A DNA stretch of 64,000 nt from Streptomyces sp. TRM68367. Its GTDB lineage: Bacteria > Actinomycetota > Actinomycetes > Streptomycetales > Streptomycetaceae. Below the pieces are notes generated by a model. The model worked only from the letters and a program-made list of their open reading frames with translations, was not told the origin of the DNA and made no database searches. Below, piece by piece: positions 8,480 through 17,862 of the stretch. The stretch covers positions 16,031 through 80,030 of the forward strand of contig NZ_JACTVI010000035.1 of assembly GCF_014495685.1 (NCBI RefSeq). The letters run 5' to 3'. The translations under genes were made by a program, and so were the position numbers. How positions within the stretch are numbered: position 1 is the stretch's first letter; every line of letters begins with the position of its first letter.

Positions 8480-8805
8480 GTCCGGACCTCCTCTTCGTCT
8501 GCGGTGTTGGCGAAGGCGACGCCGATGCCTAGCCGACGGACCCAGGCGTCCACCACGCCGCTCATGGCGGGGTGCACGGAGAAGGCGCGCAGCTGCTCAA
8601 GATCGGTGAACTCCCAGCGGGCGGCGACCGAGTACAGTGACTCGGTCGCCGCGTCGTCGGCCGGCAGCGGAACGTGCCGGCCCGCCGTGAACCGTTCGAC
8701 CACACCCGTGCTCCAGGTGGCCTCGGCAAGCTCCTTGCGGAACCGCTCCCGATCCGTCTCGGACATCGTTTCCGGGTACCGGTAGAGAACGACATGCGCG
8801 ATCAT
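8476..8805 (-). CDS. Small Dabb (stress-responsive A/B barrel) protein
   Basis: 109 residues starting MIAHVVLYRYPE, the first strand of the dimeric alpha-beta barrel (Dabb) fold, with the mid-protein SVAARWEFTDLEQLRAFSVHPA segment and conserved histidines. The Dabb family includes plant olivetolic acid cyclase, and related small barrels act as ring cyclases in bacterial aromatic polyketide pathways. In this operon it is therefore a plausible additional cyclase or monooxygenase-like factor. Start and stop both overlap neighbours by ATGA. Confidence 0.8.
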   Translation of the reverse strand: MIAHVVLYRYPETMSETDRERFRKELAEATWSTGVVERFTAGRHVPLPADDAATESLYSVAARWEFTDLEQLRAFSVHPAMSGVVDAWVRRLGIGVAFANTADEEEVRT

Positions 8806-9878
8806 GCTGCTGCTCCCTCGTCGCTGACGGTCAGTGGCTCGCCCAGCCCGAGGAGCGACCGGGCGTTGCCGGATTCGATGGCGTGGACCGTTGCCGCCGG
8901 GAGCGACGCTCCCCGCAGCACCTCCAGCGCGTCGGCGCGCCCGAACTCGCCGGGCGTCACCGGGAAGTCGCTGCCGAAGAGGATCCGTTCCTCGCCGAGC
9001 GCCTCGAGGGCGCACCGCAGCCCGGCGGCGTCGGCGGAGTGCGTGTCCGCGTAGATGTTGCCCGCGTAGTCACGCAGGTGGCGCAGCGCGCCGGAGGCCC
9101 GCGCCGCGTCGGCGTCCGCACCGCCGACGAGCCGGTGGATCAGGTCGAACCGGCCGAGCGCGAGCGGCAGCACACCGCCGAGCTGGCCGAACACGAGTCG
9201 CAGCCCGGAGTGCTGCTCCAGCGTGCCGCGCAGCACCAGGCGCATGACGCAGACGGTCGTCTCGACCAGCATGGACAGCGAGCCGGTCAGCAGGTGCTCC
9301 GCGCGGCCGGGCAACGGCGGCTCGGACCCGAGCTGGAACTTCGCCGAGGGATGTACGAACAGGACGACGCCGCGCGCCTCGGCGGCGGCCAGTACCGGGG
9401 CGAACTCCGGGTCGTCGAGGAACCGTAACCGGCCGGTCGACGGCTCCAGGTACGCGGTGTTCATCGAGATGGCGGGAATGCCGCCGTCCGTGGCCGCCCG
9501 CTCGATCTCGGCCTCGGCCGACTCGACGAACCGGGGGTCCACCCAGCGCGCGGCCCGCAGCCGCCCACCGGTCCGCACGGACCACGCCCGCATCTCGTCG
9601 TTGACCGTGGCGATGGTCTCGGCCGGCCCTCGCCGCCGCTTTCCGCGCACCGCGGCCGAGTGCAGCGCGGCCACGGCGTTCGAGCTGTGTGTCAGTACGG
9701 TGGTCTCGATCCCGTGCAGGTCGGCGTCGGCCAGCTGCCGCTCCGGGCCGTCGAACGCCGGGGACTGCCAGAGACCCGGGGGCCCCTCGGCCGTCGAGCC
9801 CGACTCGGCGAGCCACTCCAGGAACGCCGCCTGAACCCACGGCGGCAGGCCGTGCGCGTGCGCGTCGACAACCGTCAT
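8802..9878 (-). CDS. Amidohydrolase-2 family protein (ACMSD/resorcylate decarboxylase-like)
   Basis: 358 residues from the ATG that overlaps the halogenase stop (ATGA); nine upstream in-frame codons lie inside the halogenase gene and are dropped. Metal ligands of the amidohydrolase TIM barrel are visible: VDAHAHG near the N terminus, LFVHPSAKF in the middle and ERILFGSDFPV near the C terminus. This family includes ACMSD and gamma-resorcylate decarboxylases, so removal of a carboxylate from an aromatic intermediate is a reasonable role; hydrolytic activity is the alternative. Confidence 0.85.
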   Translation of the reverse strand: MTVVDAHAHGLPPWVQAAFLEWLAESGSTAEGPPGLWQSPAFDGPERQLADADLHGIETTVLTHSSNAVAALHSAAVRGKRRRGPAETIATVNDEMRAWSVRTGGRLRAARWVDPRFVESAEAEIERAATDGGIPAISMNTAYLEPSTGRLRFLDDPEFAPVLAAAEARGVVLFVHPSAKFQLGSEPPLPGRAEHLLTGSLSMLVETTVCVMRLVLRGTLEQHSGLRLVFGQLGGVLPLALGRFDLIHRLVGGADADAARASGALRHLRDYAGNIYADTHSADAAGLRCALEALGEERILFGSDFPVTPGEFGRADALEVLRGASLPAATVHAIESGNARSLLGLGEPLTVSDEGAAA

Positions 9879-11176
9879 CGGGTCACCGACTCGACGTTCG
9901 CCCACTCCACGCCCTTGTTGCGGCTGCTGGCAAGGCGGCCCTCGGCGACGCCCTCCGGCGCGGCGTCGTGGTGCGGCTGCATGACGGCCAGCTCGGCGTT
10001 GAGGCCGGAGACCATGATGATGAAGTCGTCCCGGGCGGTCATCCAGCCGATCGGGTCGATCAGATCCTTCGCCTTGGCCCAGTACGCCTCGACGTCCTTG
10101 CTCGCGTCGTAGAAGAAGCGCACGAAGGACAGCACGTTGCCGAGGAACTCACGCAGGCCCTCGTCGTAGGCCTGCGCGAACTCCTCCTCGCGGTCGGGCT
10201 CCTGGAGCATCGCGGAGACGGTCGCCGCGGCCGAGCTGGCGCCCTTCATCGCGAGCGTGACCCCGGTGGAGAACAGCGGGTCGATGAACGCGGCGGCGTC
10301 GCCGACCATCAGGTAGCCGGGCCCGAAGAACCGGGAGCAGGTGTAGGACCAGTCCTTCGCCGTGCGACACCCGGCGACCTGGGTGGCATTCCTGAGCAGC
10401 TTCTTGGCCTCGCGCGACGTGGCTATCTTGCTTTCGAGCAGCTCCAGACTCGGCCGGGTGTCCTCCGCTATCCGGTCGTTGGGGCCGACGAATCCCACGC
10501 TCTGGGTGCCGTCGGACAGCGGGATGACCCAGAGCCAGCCGTCCGGGTGGTTCTCGACGAGGATGTTGCCCGACAGCTCGTCGGGAAGCCGATCGCCACC
10601 CTGGTAGTAGGTCCACACGGCCAGGTTCTTGAGGTCGTCGTGCACTTCGACCAGCCCGAACTCCCGGGCGAGAATCTTGGACTGGCCGGAGGCGTCGACG
10701 ATGCAGCGGGCCTCCGCCCGGATCGGCTCCGTCCCGCGACCGATCGTGTACGTCACGCCGGTGGCCCTGCCGTCGGTGGTCAGCACCTCGCGCACCGACG
10801 CGTGCTCGATGACCATGGCTCCGAGCTTGCGGGCGTGCTCGAGCAGGAGGAGGTCGAACTCGGCGCGCTTGACCTGCCACGTGTAGTCGTAGGGGCCACT
10901 CTCCCCGAAGGCGATGCTCCAGAGCTTGTGCTCGGCTCCCCAGAGCAGCGAGATGCCTGCCTTGCGGGTGAAGCCGGCGGCGTCGATGGTTTCCCGGACG
11001 CCGAGTTCGTCGACGACGGCGTTGAGGCCCGGGATGAGCGACTCACCGATGTGATAGCGGGGGAACTGTTCCTTCTCCAGGACGAGCACGTTGTGTCCGG
11101 CCTTGGCCAGCAGGCCGGCCGTGGTGGCGCCGGAGGGGCCTCCACCGATGACGATGGCGTCGTAGGTTGCGGTCAT
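9875..11176 (-). CDS. Flavin-dependent halogenase
   Basis: 433 residues. The FAD motif GGGPSG (11-16), the FPRYHIGESLIPG segment, a lysine (K72, in FTRKAGISLLWG) where the catalytic lysine of the CmlS/PltA branch lies, and the halogenase signature WLWVIP (214-219, WxWxIP) are all present. Together these mark an FADH2-dependent halogenase rather than a plain monooxygenase. Substrate is probably a phenolic or carrier-bound polyketide. No flavin reductase is seen in the window, so reduced flavin must come from elsewhere. RBS AGAAGGAG precedes the ATG. Confidence 0.88.
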   Translation of the reverse strand: MTATYDAIVIGGGPSGATTAGLLAKAGHNVLVLEKEQFPRYHIGESLIPGLNAVVDELGVRETIDAAGFTRKAGISLLWGAEHKLWSIAFGESGPYDYTWQVKRAEFDLLLLEHARKLGAMVIEHASVREVLTTDGRATGVTYTIGRGTEPIRAEARCIVDASGQSKILAREFGLVEVHDDLKNLAVWTYYQGGDRLPDELSGNILVENHPDGWLWVIPLSDGTQSVGFVGPNDRIAEDTRPSLELLESKIATSREAKKLLRNATQVAGCRTAKDWSYTCSRFFGPGYLMVGDAAAFIDPLFSTGVTLAMKGASSAAATVSAMLQEPDREEEFAQAYDEGLREFLGNVLSFVRFFYDASKDVEAYWAKAKDLIDPIGWMTARDDFIIMVSGLNAELAVMQPHHDAAPEGVAEGRLASSRNKGVEWANVESVTR

Positions 11177-11218
11177 GTCGGACGTCTCCTTCTGTTCCGT
11201 GGAACTTCCGGTCGTGCC

Positions 11219-12172
11219 TCAGCCGCGCGTGCCGGTGACGGCACGCAGCTCGTTCGTGTTGCCGCAGGGATGGATTTCCTGTCCGCGATCGACCTTGCGG
11301 ATCAGGCTCCGCAGTGTGGTTCCAGGCCCGACCTCGACGATTCGGTGCGGCCGGTGGTCAAGGATCCGACGGGCCGTCCGCGTCCAGTGCACGGGTGCGG
11401 TGATCTGGTGGGCGAGGGCGTCGCGGTAGCGCTCGAGGTCGGTGACCAGCCCGCCGGTGACGCTGCTGACCATCGGCGTGTGCCCACGGCGCAACGGCAG
11501 GCCTTCGATCGTGGCCATGAGTGTGTCCTGGGCGGGCCGCATGAGCGGTGAGTGGAAGGCGCCTGCGACGGACAGGGGCTGGGCGACGGCGATCGACTCC
11601 GCACGGATCGCCTCCCCTATCTCCTCGACGGTCGCGGCGTCGCCGGAGATGACGGTCTGCCGAGGAGAGTTGTAGTTGGCGATGACGGCGGTGCGCGGGC
11701 GCCCGTCGTCGCGTCGTCCGGGGTACCGCGCCAGGAACCGGGCGACCTCTTCCGGGTCGGTGCCCATCACCGCCGCCATCGCACCGGCCCGCTCGTGGCA
11801 GCAGCGGGCCATGGCGTCGGCGCGCTGGACCACGGTCGCGGCGGCCTCGTCCAAGTCGAGCCAACCGCCCGCGACGAGGGCGGTGAACTCGCCGAGGCTG
11901 TGGCCCGCGACCAGTTGGGGTAAGACGCCCTCCGCGGCGAGCGCCCGCGTCATCGCCGCGCCGAACGTGAACAGGACGAGCTGGGCCGTCCTTGTCTCGC
12001 GCAGCCGGTCCTCCGGACCGTGCACCATCGGCTCGATCACCGGACGACCCGTGACGGCCTCGACGTGTTTGAACACCTCTGTCAGTTGAGGCCGATCGTG
12101 CATCAGGTCGGCCCCCATCCCGACGAACTGACTGCCCTGGCCGGGATAGACGAATGCTGCCTTGATCGACAT
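11219..12172 (-). CDS. Malonyl-CoA:ACP acyltransferase, FabD-like
   Basis: 317 residues beginning with the family's FVYPGQGSQFVGMG. The nucleophile is Ser92 in GHSLGE, and the specificity loop reads GAFHS, the malonyl-type signature (methylmalonyl enzymes have YASH). First gene of the minus-strand operon, preceded by GGGGGAG. Many type II clusters borrow the housekeeping FabD, so a dedicated copy suggests either supply of malonyl-ACP for this pathway or loading of a special starter. Confidence 0.92.
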   Translation of the reverse strand: MSIKAAFVYPGQGSQFVGMGADLMHDRPQLTEVFKHVEAVTGRPVIEPMVHGPEDRLRETRTAQLVLFTFGAAMTRALAAEGVLPQLVAGHSLGEFTALVAGGWLDLDEAAATVVQRADAMARCCHERAGAMAAVMGTDPEEVARFLARYPGRRDDGRPRTAVIANYNSPRQTVISGDAATVEEIGEAIRAESIAVAQPLSVAGAFHSPLMRPAQDTLMATIEGLPLRRGHTPMVSSVTGGLVTDLERYRDALAHQITAPVHWTRTARRILDHRPHRIVEVGPGTTLRSLIRKVDRGQEIHPCGNTNELRAVTGTRG

Positions 12173-12587
12173 CTCTGTACTCCCCCGTAAACTCCTGACG
12201 CAGTGGTCATACTCCCGGACTGTCAGTTAATGTGTCAATGGACGCCAAAGATGATCAGCTCTCGATACGATTAAGCAGCTCGCCGCCATCGTCGCGCCAT
12301 CGCGAAACTGCCGCGCCGACGCCTACGCGTCGACCGAAGACGTCCGACCACAAGCCACCGCAGGCCGGGGCCCCCACGAACAGCTGGGGCTTCACCGGGC
12401 CGGGCCGATCGGGGCGGATTCAGTCTTGGGGCCCGCGCGCCACAGCCGTAAGGATGTGGCAGGCAAAGCTAACCTTCCGTCTTATAAATCATCACAATAG
12501 AGATTGACAGCTATACCAATCCTCAGCTACACTGAGTAAAATTCCCGCGGTGCACGCCCCGAGATGTTCAGATGACCGAGGAGGGAA
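12173..12587. promoter_or_regulatory. Divergent promoter region between PKS operon and P450
   Basis: 415 bases separate the acyltransferase and P450 starts. This is noticeably more AT-rich than the genes, especially 12470-12550 (runs such as TTATAAATCATCACAATAG), as expected of promoters. No open reading frame with coding character is visible and I could not identify a specific operator. Confidence 0.55.
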
Positions 12588-13835
12588 ATGATGAGTCCCT
12601 ACACCCAGCAGGCGTCGACGGCCGAAGTCGACCGCATACTCGGCGAGTTGTTCTCGAATCCGGCGTGCGCCGCCGACCCGTACCCGACCTACCACCGACT
12701 GCGCGAGGTCGCACCGGTGGCTCGCAGCCAAGCCGGCCACTGGGTCCTGAGCGGGCACGCCCAGGTCGTCGAAGTTCTTCGATCGTCCGAGGTCGGGAAA
12801 GACGTACAGAGTTTCATCCGCGCACAGGGCGTCGAGAATTGGGCGGACCACCCGTCCTACACGCGCGTACTGGAACACCTCATGTGGGCAAATCCCCCCA
12901 AGCACACGCGGCAACGAAAATTGGTGAGCAAGGGTTTCACGGCTCACTCCATCGCCAAGCTGGAACCCAAGATCGAGCAACTGGTCGACGAGCTTCTGAC
13001 GCCCCTCTGCGAGAAGCCGGGAGAGGTGGACCTTCTCCGTGAGTTCGCCTTCCCGCTTCCGGCTTCGGTGATAAGCGAGATCATCGGAGTACCCCGTGAG
13101 GACTGGCCTCGTTTCCAGCAGCTCTTCCGGGACGTGACGCTCTCGATGGAGCCGCGTCCGAGTCCGGCGCAACTGGCCACCGCGGACGGCGCGGCGGTAG
13201 AGATAAACGACTACTTCGAAGAGTTGATCACCAAGCGCCGTAAGCACCCGGCGGACGACCTTGTCTCCACGCTTCTCGCGGCGGAGGACGACGGCGAACA
13301 GCTGACCCACCGTGAGCTCATGAGCCTGGTTCAGTTTCTTTTCGGTGCCGGGTTCGAAAGCACGACGAACCTGATCGGCAACGGCCTCCTGGCGCTGCTG
13401 CGCAACCCCGATCAGATGCTCGCCCTTCGTCGCGAACCTGGCCTCACGTCAGGGGCGGTGGAGGAGCTCCTGAGGTATGACGCCTCCGTGCAGCTCAGCC
13501 CCCGGACCGCACGCAACGATCTCCGGCTCGGTGACGTCACGATCCCGGCCGGCGAATCGATCGTGACGTTGCTCGGTGCGGCGAACCGTGATCCGAGCCG
13601 GTACCGCGACCCCGATCGGCTGGACGTGCGCCGGACCGACGTCCAGCCGGTTTCCTTCGGCGGAGGCATACATTTCTGTCTGGGAGCAGCACTTGCTCGG
13701 CTCGAAGGCCGGTTTGCCCTCCAGGGGCTGATGCGGAAGTTCTCCCGAATCGAACTCGCCGAGGAACCGGCGTGGAAGACGTCCTTGACCCTGCACGGGC
13801 TCCAGGGGCTTCGAGTCGACCTGACGCCTGCCTAG
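12588..13835 (+). CDS. Cytochrome P450 (bacterial CYP, tailoring)
   Basis: 415 residues of soluble class I P450. Landmarks: I-helix oxygen-binding AGFESTT (254-260), ExxR in EELLR (293-296), and the heme-thiolate loop FGGGIHFCLGAALAR with Cys364. GAGGAGGG lies just before the ATG, and a second ATG follows directly. Transcribed away from the PKS operon and followed by an exporter, so it probably hydroxylates or couples the aromatic product. No ferredoxin gene is adjacent. Confidence 0.93.
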   Translation: MMSPYTQQASTAEVDRILGELFSNPACAADPYPTYHRLREVAPVARSQAGHWVLSGHAQVVEVLRSSEVGKDVQSFIRAQGVENWADHPSYTRVLEHLMWANPPKHTRQRKLVSKGFTAHSIAKLEPKIEQLVDELLTPLCEKPGEVDLLREFAFPLPASVISEIIGVPREDWPRFQQLFRDVTLSMEPRPSPAQLATADGAAVEINDYFEELITKRRKHPADDLVSTLLAAEDDGEQLTHRELMSLVQFLFGAGFESTTNLIGNGLLALLRNPDQMLALRREPGLTSGAVEELLRYDASVQLSPRTARNDLRLGDVTIPAGESIVTLLGAANRDPSRYRDPDRLDVRRTDVQPVSFGGGIHFCLGAALARLEGRFALQGLMRKFSRIELAEEPAWKTSLTLHGLQGLRVDLTPA

Positions 13836-13950
13836 CGTGACGCGCCGGACCCCGGCGCACGAAGTTCAGTCTGTTCGCCACACAGGAACGAGGCCAAGAT
13901 TGAGTCCCACAGAGGTTAGTGAACCCGGGCAGCAGGGTTCCGGCCCATTT

Positions 13951-15120
13951 ATGAAGCCCCTTCTTCCGCTCGCCCTGGCGACCTTCGCGGTCGGCACCGA
14001 CGCGTTCGTCATCGCCGGGCTGCTGCCCGCCATTGCCTCCGATTTCGAGGTCAGCATCGCGGCCGCCGGCCAGTTAGTCACGGCATTCGCCCTGACGTTC
14101 GCCATTGCCGCACCGATTCTTGGCTGGCTGCTGAGCTCGCTGGACCGTCGCACGGCGCTACAGTTGGCGCTGGTCGTGTTCACCGTGGGCAACGCGGTCA
14201 CCGCGCTGAGTCCCGACTACACGGTGGCGCTGTTCTCCCGTGTCCTCACGGCTGTCGGAGCGGCCACCATCACGGCCACGGCTTCCAGCGCCGCGGTGGC
14301 GGTCACGCCGGAGGAACGGCGCGGGCGTGCGATGGCGTTCGTCATCGGCGGACTCACCGTCTCGACAGCGCTGGGCATGCCGTTGGGCAACATGATCGGC
14401 AGCGTCGACTGGCGTCTGACGCTCTGGGCGGTGGCTGCTCTCGGTGTCGTCGCGGCGATCGGCACCACGGTGGGGCTGCCCAGGATCACGCTGCCTCCGA
14501 CGAGCCTCGGCGCACGCCTGGCGCCGCTCCGCAAGCCCGAGATGATCGTCACTCTGCTGGCGACCCTGCTGGTGATGGGCGGGCACTACACGCTCTACAC
14601 CTACATCGGAGCGGTCACAGCGGATGCCACTGCTGGGTCGTTCGCCCAGGCACTGACCCTGATCCTGTTGGCGTGGGGCATCGGCGCCGTCATCGGCAAT
14701 GTGCTCGCCGGTTACCTCGTGGACAGCCTTCCCACGGTCCGCGTAGCGGTCACGGCACTCGCTGCCGCAACGCTCCTGCTCGGCATCAGCCCCCTCGCGG
14801 TCAACAACCTGGCCGTCGTCATCGTCTGGGCCGGAATCTGGGGCATCACGGACGGAGCCCCCTCGGTAATCCAGCAATACCGGCTGGTCAGCTTTGCTCC
14901 CGCCTCGGCTCCGGTCCTGTTCGGCCTCAACTCCTCCGCGGTCTTCCTGGGCGTAGCACTGGGCGGCGGGCTCGGCGGCATCGCGCAGGACTGGCTGCCG
15001 GTGACCTCGCTCGGCCTTCCCGCGGCCTTCCTCGCTCTGGTCGCCACCGTGCTCACCGTCGTCCACACGAAGACAGCCAAGACGGAAGCCTCGCTGGTAG
15101 CCGTCCAGGTCGGCCGATGA
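13951..15120 (+). CDS. MFS efflux transporter (DHA1-like)
   Basis: 389 residues from the ATG at 13951; about 12 hydrophobic segments fit the major facilitator superfamily, with the motif-A-like loop LSSLDRRTALQLAL after helix 2 and a FVIAGLLPAIASDF first helix typical of drug-efflux members. An in-frame TTG at 13900 (GAGG upstream) and a GTG at 13837 would add a hydrophilic N-terminal tail and cannot be excluded. Its place after the P450 suggests export of, or self-resistance to, the polyketide. Confidence 0.85.
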   Translation: MKPLLPLALATFAVGTDAFVIAGLLPAIASDFEVSIAAAGQLVTAFALTFAIAAPILGWLLSSLDRRTALQLALVVFTVGNAVTALSPDYTVALFSRVLTAVGAATITATASSAAVAVTPEERRGRAMAFVIGGLTVSTALGMPLGNMIGSVDWRLTLWAVAALGVVAAIGTTVGLPRITLPPTSLGARLAPLRKPEMIVTLLATLLVMGGHYTLYTYIGAVTADATAGSFAQALTLILLAWGIGAVIGNVLAGYLVDSLPTVRVAVTALAAATLLLGISPLAVNNLAVVIVWAGIWGITDGAPSVIQQYRLVSFAPASAPVLFGLNSSAVFLGVALGGGLGGIAQDWLPVTSLGLPAAFLALVATVLTVVHTKTAKTEASLVAVQVGR

Positions 15121-15892
15121 CGCAACGCAGGGGAGGCCGGTTGCGGGGCATCGGTTTTCGGCCTTCCCCGTCATGAACAAACTCGTTTGTGCATGGCCGT
15201 GCCGGGGGAATGTGCGGCAAGCAGGGGCCTGTTCCGGCCGACGACGACCTGCTCGCGCACGAGATCACGGTGCTGCACATCGCCTCCCGAAAGACCTACG
15301 GCGTCCCGCGTATCCACGCTGAACTGCGACGTCGGGGACGGCGGGTGATCCGTAAGCGCGTCGCCAGGCTGATGCGCGAGCGTAGGATCCGCGGCGCCAG
15401 CCGTCGCAAGCACCGCTCGCTGACCGGGCCGGAGAAGAAGGCGAAGCCGGCCCCGGACCTGGTCGGCCGCGACTTCCACGCCGAGCGCCCCGGAATCAAG
15501 CTGGTCGGCGACATCACCTATCTGCCCACCGGCCGAGGGCTGGCTCTACCTCGCCTGCTGGCTGGACCTGGCCACTCGCGAGGTCGTCGGCTACGCCATG
15601 GCCGACCACCATCGCGCCGAACTCGTCGTGGACGCCCTCGACATGGCCCACGGCCGGGCCGGGCTGGAGCCGGGTTGCGTCATACACAGTGATCGCGGCA
15701 GCGAGTACACCTCGACTCAATTCCGTGACCGACTACGGGAGTCGGCGCTGCGGCAGAGCTGCGGACGCACCGGATCATGCTTCGACAATGCCGCCGCGGA
15801 GAGTTTCTGGGCCCTGCTCAAAGAGGAGATCGGCGCCCGAATCTGGCCCGACCGGGCCACCGCCCGGACGGAGGTCTTCGTCTTCATCGAGA

Positions 15893-17720
15893 GACCCTGT
15901 TGCCCAATTGATCTCATGCTGCGAGGTCGAGGGCGGCCAGTCGCGAAGTACGGGTGCAAGCGAGTGGGATTTCGTTCCACCAGGCATCGAGGCGGATCAG
16001 GTTGACAGCAGTAGCTGTGAGCACGTGCGCGAGGTGAGTCTTGGCCAAGCCCACGTAGCGGGTGCGGCGGACTCCGGCAGTCGCGACGGCCTGGTGGATG
16101 GTGCCTTCCGCCCCTGCTCGGGCTGCGTAGCGTTGCTTCCACTCGTCCGTGACTGCTCGGCGCGAACGCGTTCGAGCACCGCGTCCTGGTTCTGTGGGCG
16201 GACGGTCAACTGCCGTCCGTACTGGGTGGAGCGGGTGCACTGATCACGTACGGGGCAGGGTGCGCAGGTGACGGTCGCGAAGCGGATGCGGATCGCGTCC
16301 CGGCCGTTGTTGTCCACGCCTTCTGTCCAGTACCTGCTCGTGGCACCGGTCGGGCAGACGGCTTGCTTGGCCTGCCAGTTGATGGCGAAGGCGGTCTTGC
16401 CGAAGCCGCCGCCCCGGGCCGCCTGCCGGGTATTGTTCGACCGCACCGGCCCAGTAACGGTGACACCACGGGAGACCGGTGCGGTCAGCAGCAGCTCGGC
16501 GGAGGCGTACCCGGCATCCAGCAGGTGCTCCGCCCGGCAGGAGACCTCTACTGGTGAGACGGTCGTGGACTTCATCGACGACCATCGCGTCGTTGACCGT
16601 GGCGTCGGTCGTGACGACGTGGGTGATCAGGTGCGGGCGCTGTGACTGTTTGGGGTCGTCACAGCTCTCGCTGACGTGGATCTTGTAGCCGACCCAGGCG
16701 GATCCGCGTTTCTTCGCGTACCGGGCATCGGGGTCATAGGGCGAGGCGATCAGCACTCTGCTCGGCGGGAGATCGTCCTTCCCCCGCCAGGCCACCTCCT
16801 CTTCACCGTCGGCGACAGTGCGGGTGAACTGCTGCACCCACACGGTGCGCAGGACTGTCACGGCGGGCACCTGACGCAGCCATGTCGGCGCCTTCGGCGT
16901 GAAGACGGCTTCGAGCAGGCGGTAACCGTCGGCGGCGATCTGCCGGGCGGGTTCGCGCCGCTCCTGCTCCTCCGTCGGCAACCGGTAGGCATCGACCCTG
17001 GCTCCGTACCGTTCCTGCCAGGCGGGGTCCATCGACGTGCGCATCCAGTCCGGCGCCGCGGCGGCGAGTGCTTCCAGCGCGGCCCGCAGTGTCTCCCCGA
17101 CGAACTCCAGGCGGTTGAGGGACCGAACTGCGGCCAGGACGTGTGTCGAGTCGGTGCGCTGCCGTCCGCCGGAGGCGACCAGTCCCATCCCGGTGAGCCG
17201 CTCCAGCAGCAGGTCCAGGATCTTCTCCTCAAGACCGTGCGCGAGTAGCCGGTCCCGGAATCCGGTCAGCACGGTGTGGTCGAAGCCGGGATCGGTCAAC
17301 TCCAGGCCCAGCAGGTACTTCACGTCGATCCTGGCCCGTACCGCGTGTGCTGCCTGGCGATCGGTCAGGTTCTCGGCGAACTGCAGGATGCTGACCAGCG
17401 CCAGCTGGCCAGGCGAGACGCCAGGGCGCCCTCGGACCCCGAAAGCCTCCTTGAACTCCTCGTCCGCGAACAGCGGGCCGAGGCGTTCACGGATCCTCAT
17501 CGCCAGACAGCCCTTGGGGAAGGCAGCACGCGCCACGTCCCGCGTCACCGCGGGCACCTCCGCCCTTGAGTCCGGCCGCATAGACACCGCACCACCCCCA
17601 GTCCTCGCGGCCGGGCGCCCCGGTTTCACACCCTCGAACCGCTCTGCACCACACAATTCAGGAGGGGCATGTCACGCGACCGATGATTACGTCAGAGTCA
17701 CCCAATTGGGCAACAGGGTC
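15893..17720 (-). mobile_element. IS1182-family insertion sequence, complete ends, inserted in IS3 remnant
   Basis: 1828 bp bounded by near-perfect terminal inverted repeats of at least 18 bp (left end starts GACCCTGTTGCCCAATTG at 15893; the reverse complement ends at 17720). The flanking 7-bp sequence ATCGAGA occurs at 15886-15892 and again at 17721-17727 and is a target-site duplication. The insertion point is inside the IS3 transposase gene, so it is the later event. Confidence 0.9.
15914..17581 (-). pseudogene. IS1182-family transposase with two frameshifts
   Basis: Starts at MRPDSRAEVPAV and continues through the helix-turn-helix-like PGQLALVSILQFAENLTDRQ region and the DDE domain segments (GRQRTDSTHVLAAVRSLNRL; KKRGSAWVGYKIHVSE). 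The frame shifts near 16540 and again near 16165. The C-terminal part (GAEGTIHQAVATAGVRRTRY, then NLIRLDAWWNEIP) is typical of the family. Complete ends but a broken transposase mean it can move only in trans. Confidence 0.85.
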
Positions 17721-17862
17721 ATCGAGACCTTCTACAACCGCCGCCGCCTGCGCAAGCACAAGGTCTTCGGCTACCTCACCCCGGCCGAGACCAGGCAGCG
17801 GCATCAACACGCCCTCGTGGCATAGCCATCGAGTGTCCAAGATCACGGGGAAACTTCACAGG

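Larger units (their letters stand above)
15185..17825 (+). pseudogene. IS3-family transposase OrfB, frameshifted and split by another IS
   Basis: The left part (15189-15892) encodes the OrfB segment SRKTYGVPRIHAELRRRG and the DDE integrase core (LVGDITYLPTG, HSDRGSEYTS, NAAAESFWALLKEE). An extra base near 15533 moves the frame, so the two halves of the core are in different frames. The gene stops inside FVFIE at 15892 and resumes at 17728 as TFYNRRRLRKHKVFGYLTP, ending at 17825. Removing the intervening IS1182 element restores a continuous C terminus. OrfA and the first part of OrfB are missing, so the element is a dead remnant. Confidence 0.88.

Noticed and set aside
9875..11176. Initial reading as a plain FAD monooxygenase or geranylgeranyl reductase
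   Set aside because: The WxWxIP motif and the lysine after the GES segment favour a flavin-dependent halogenase.
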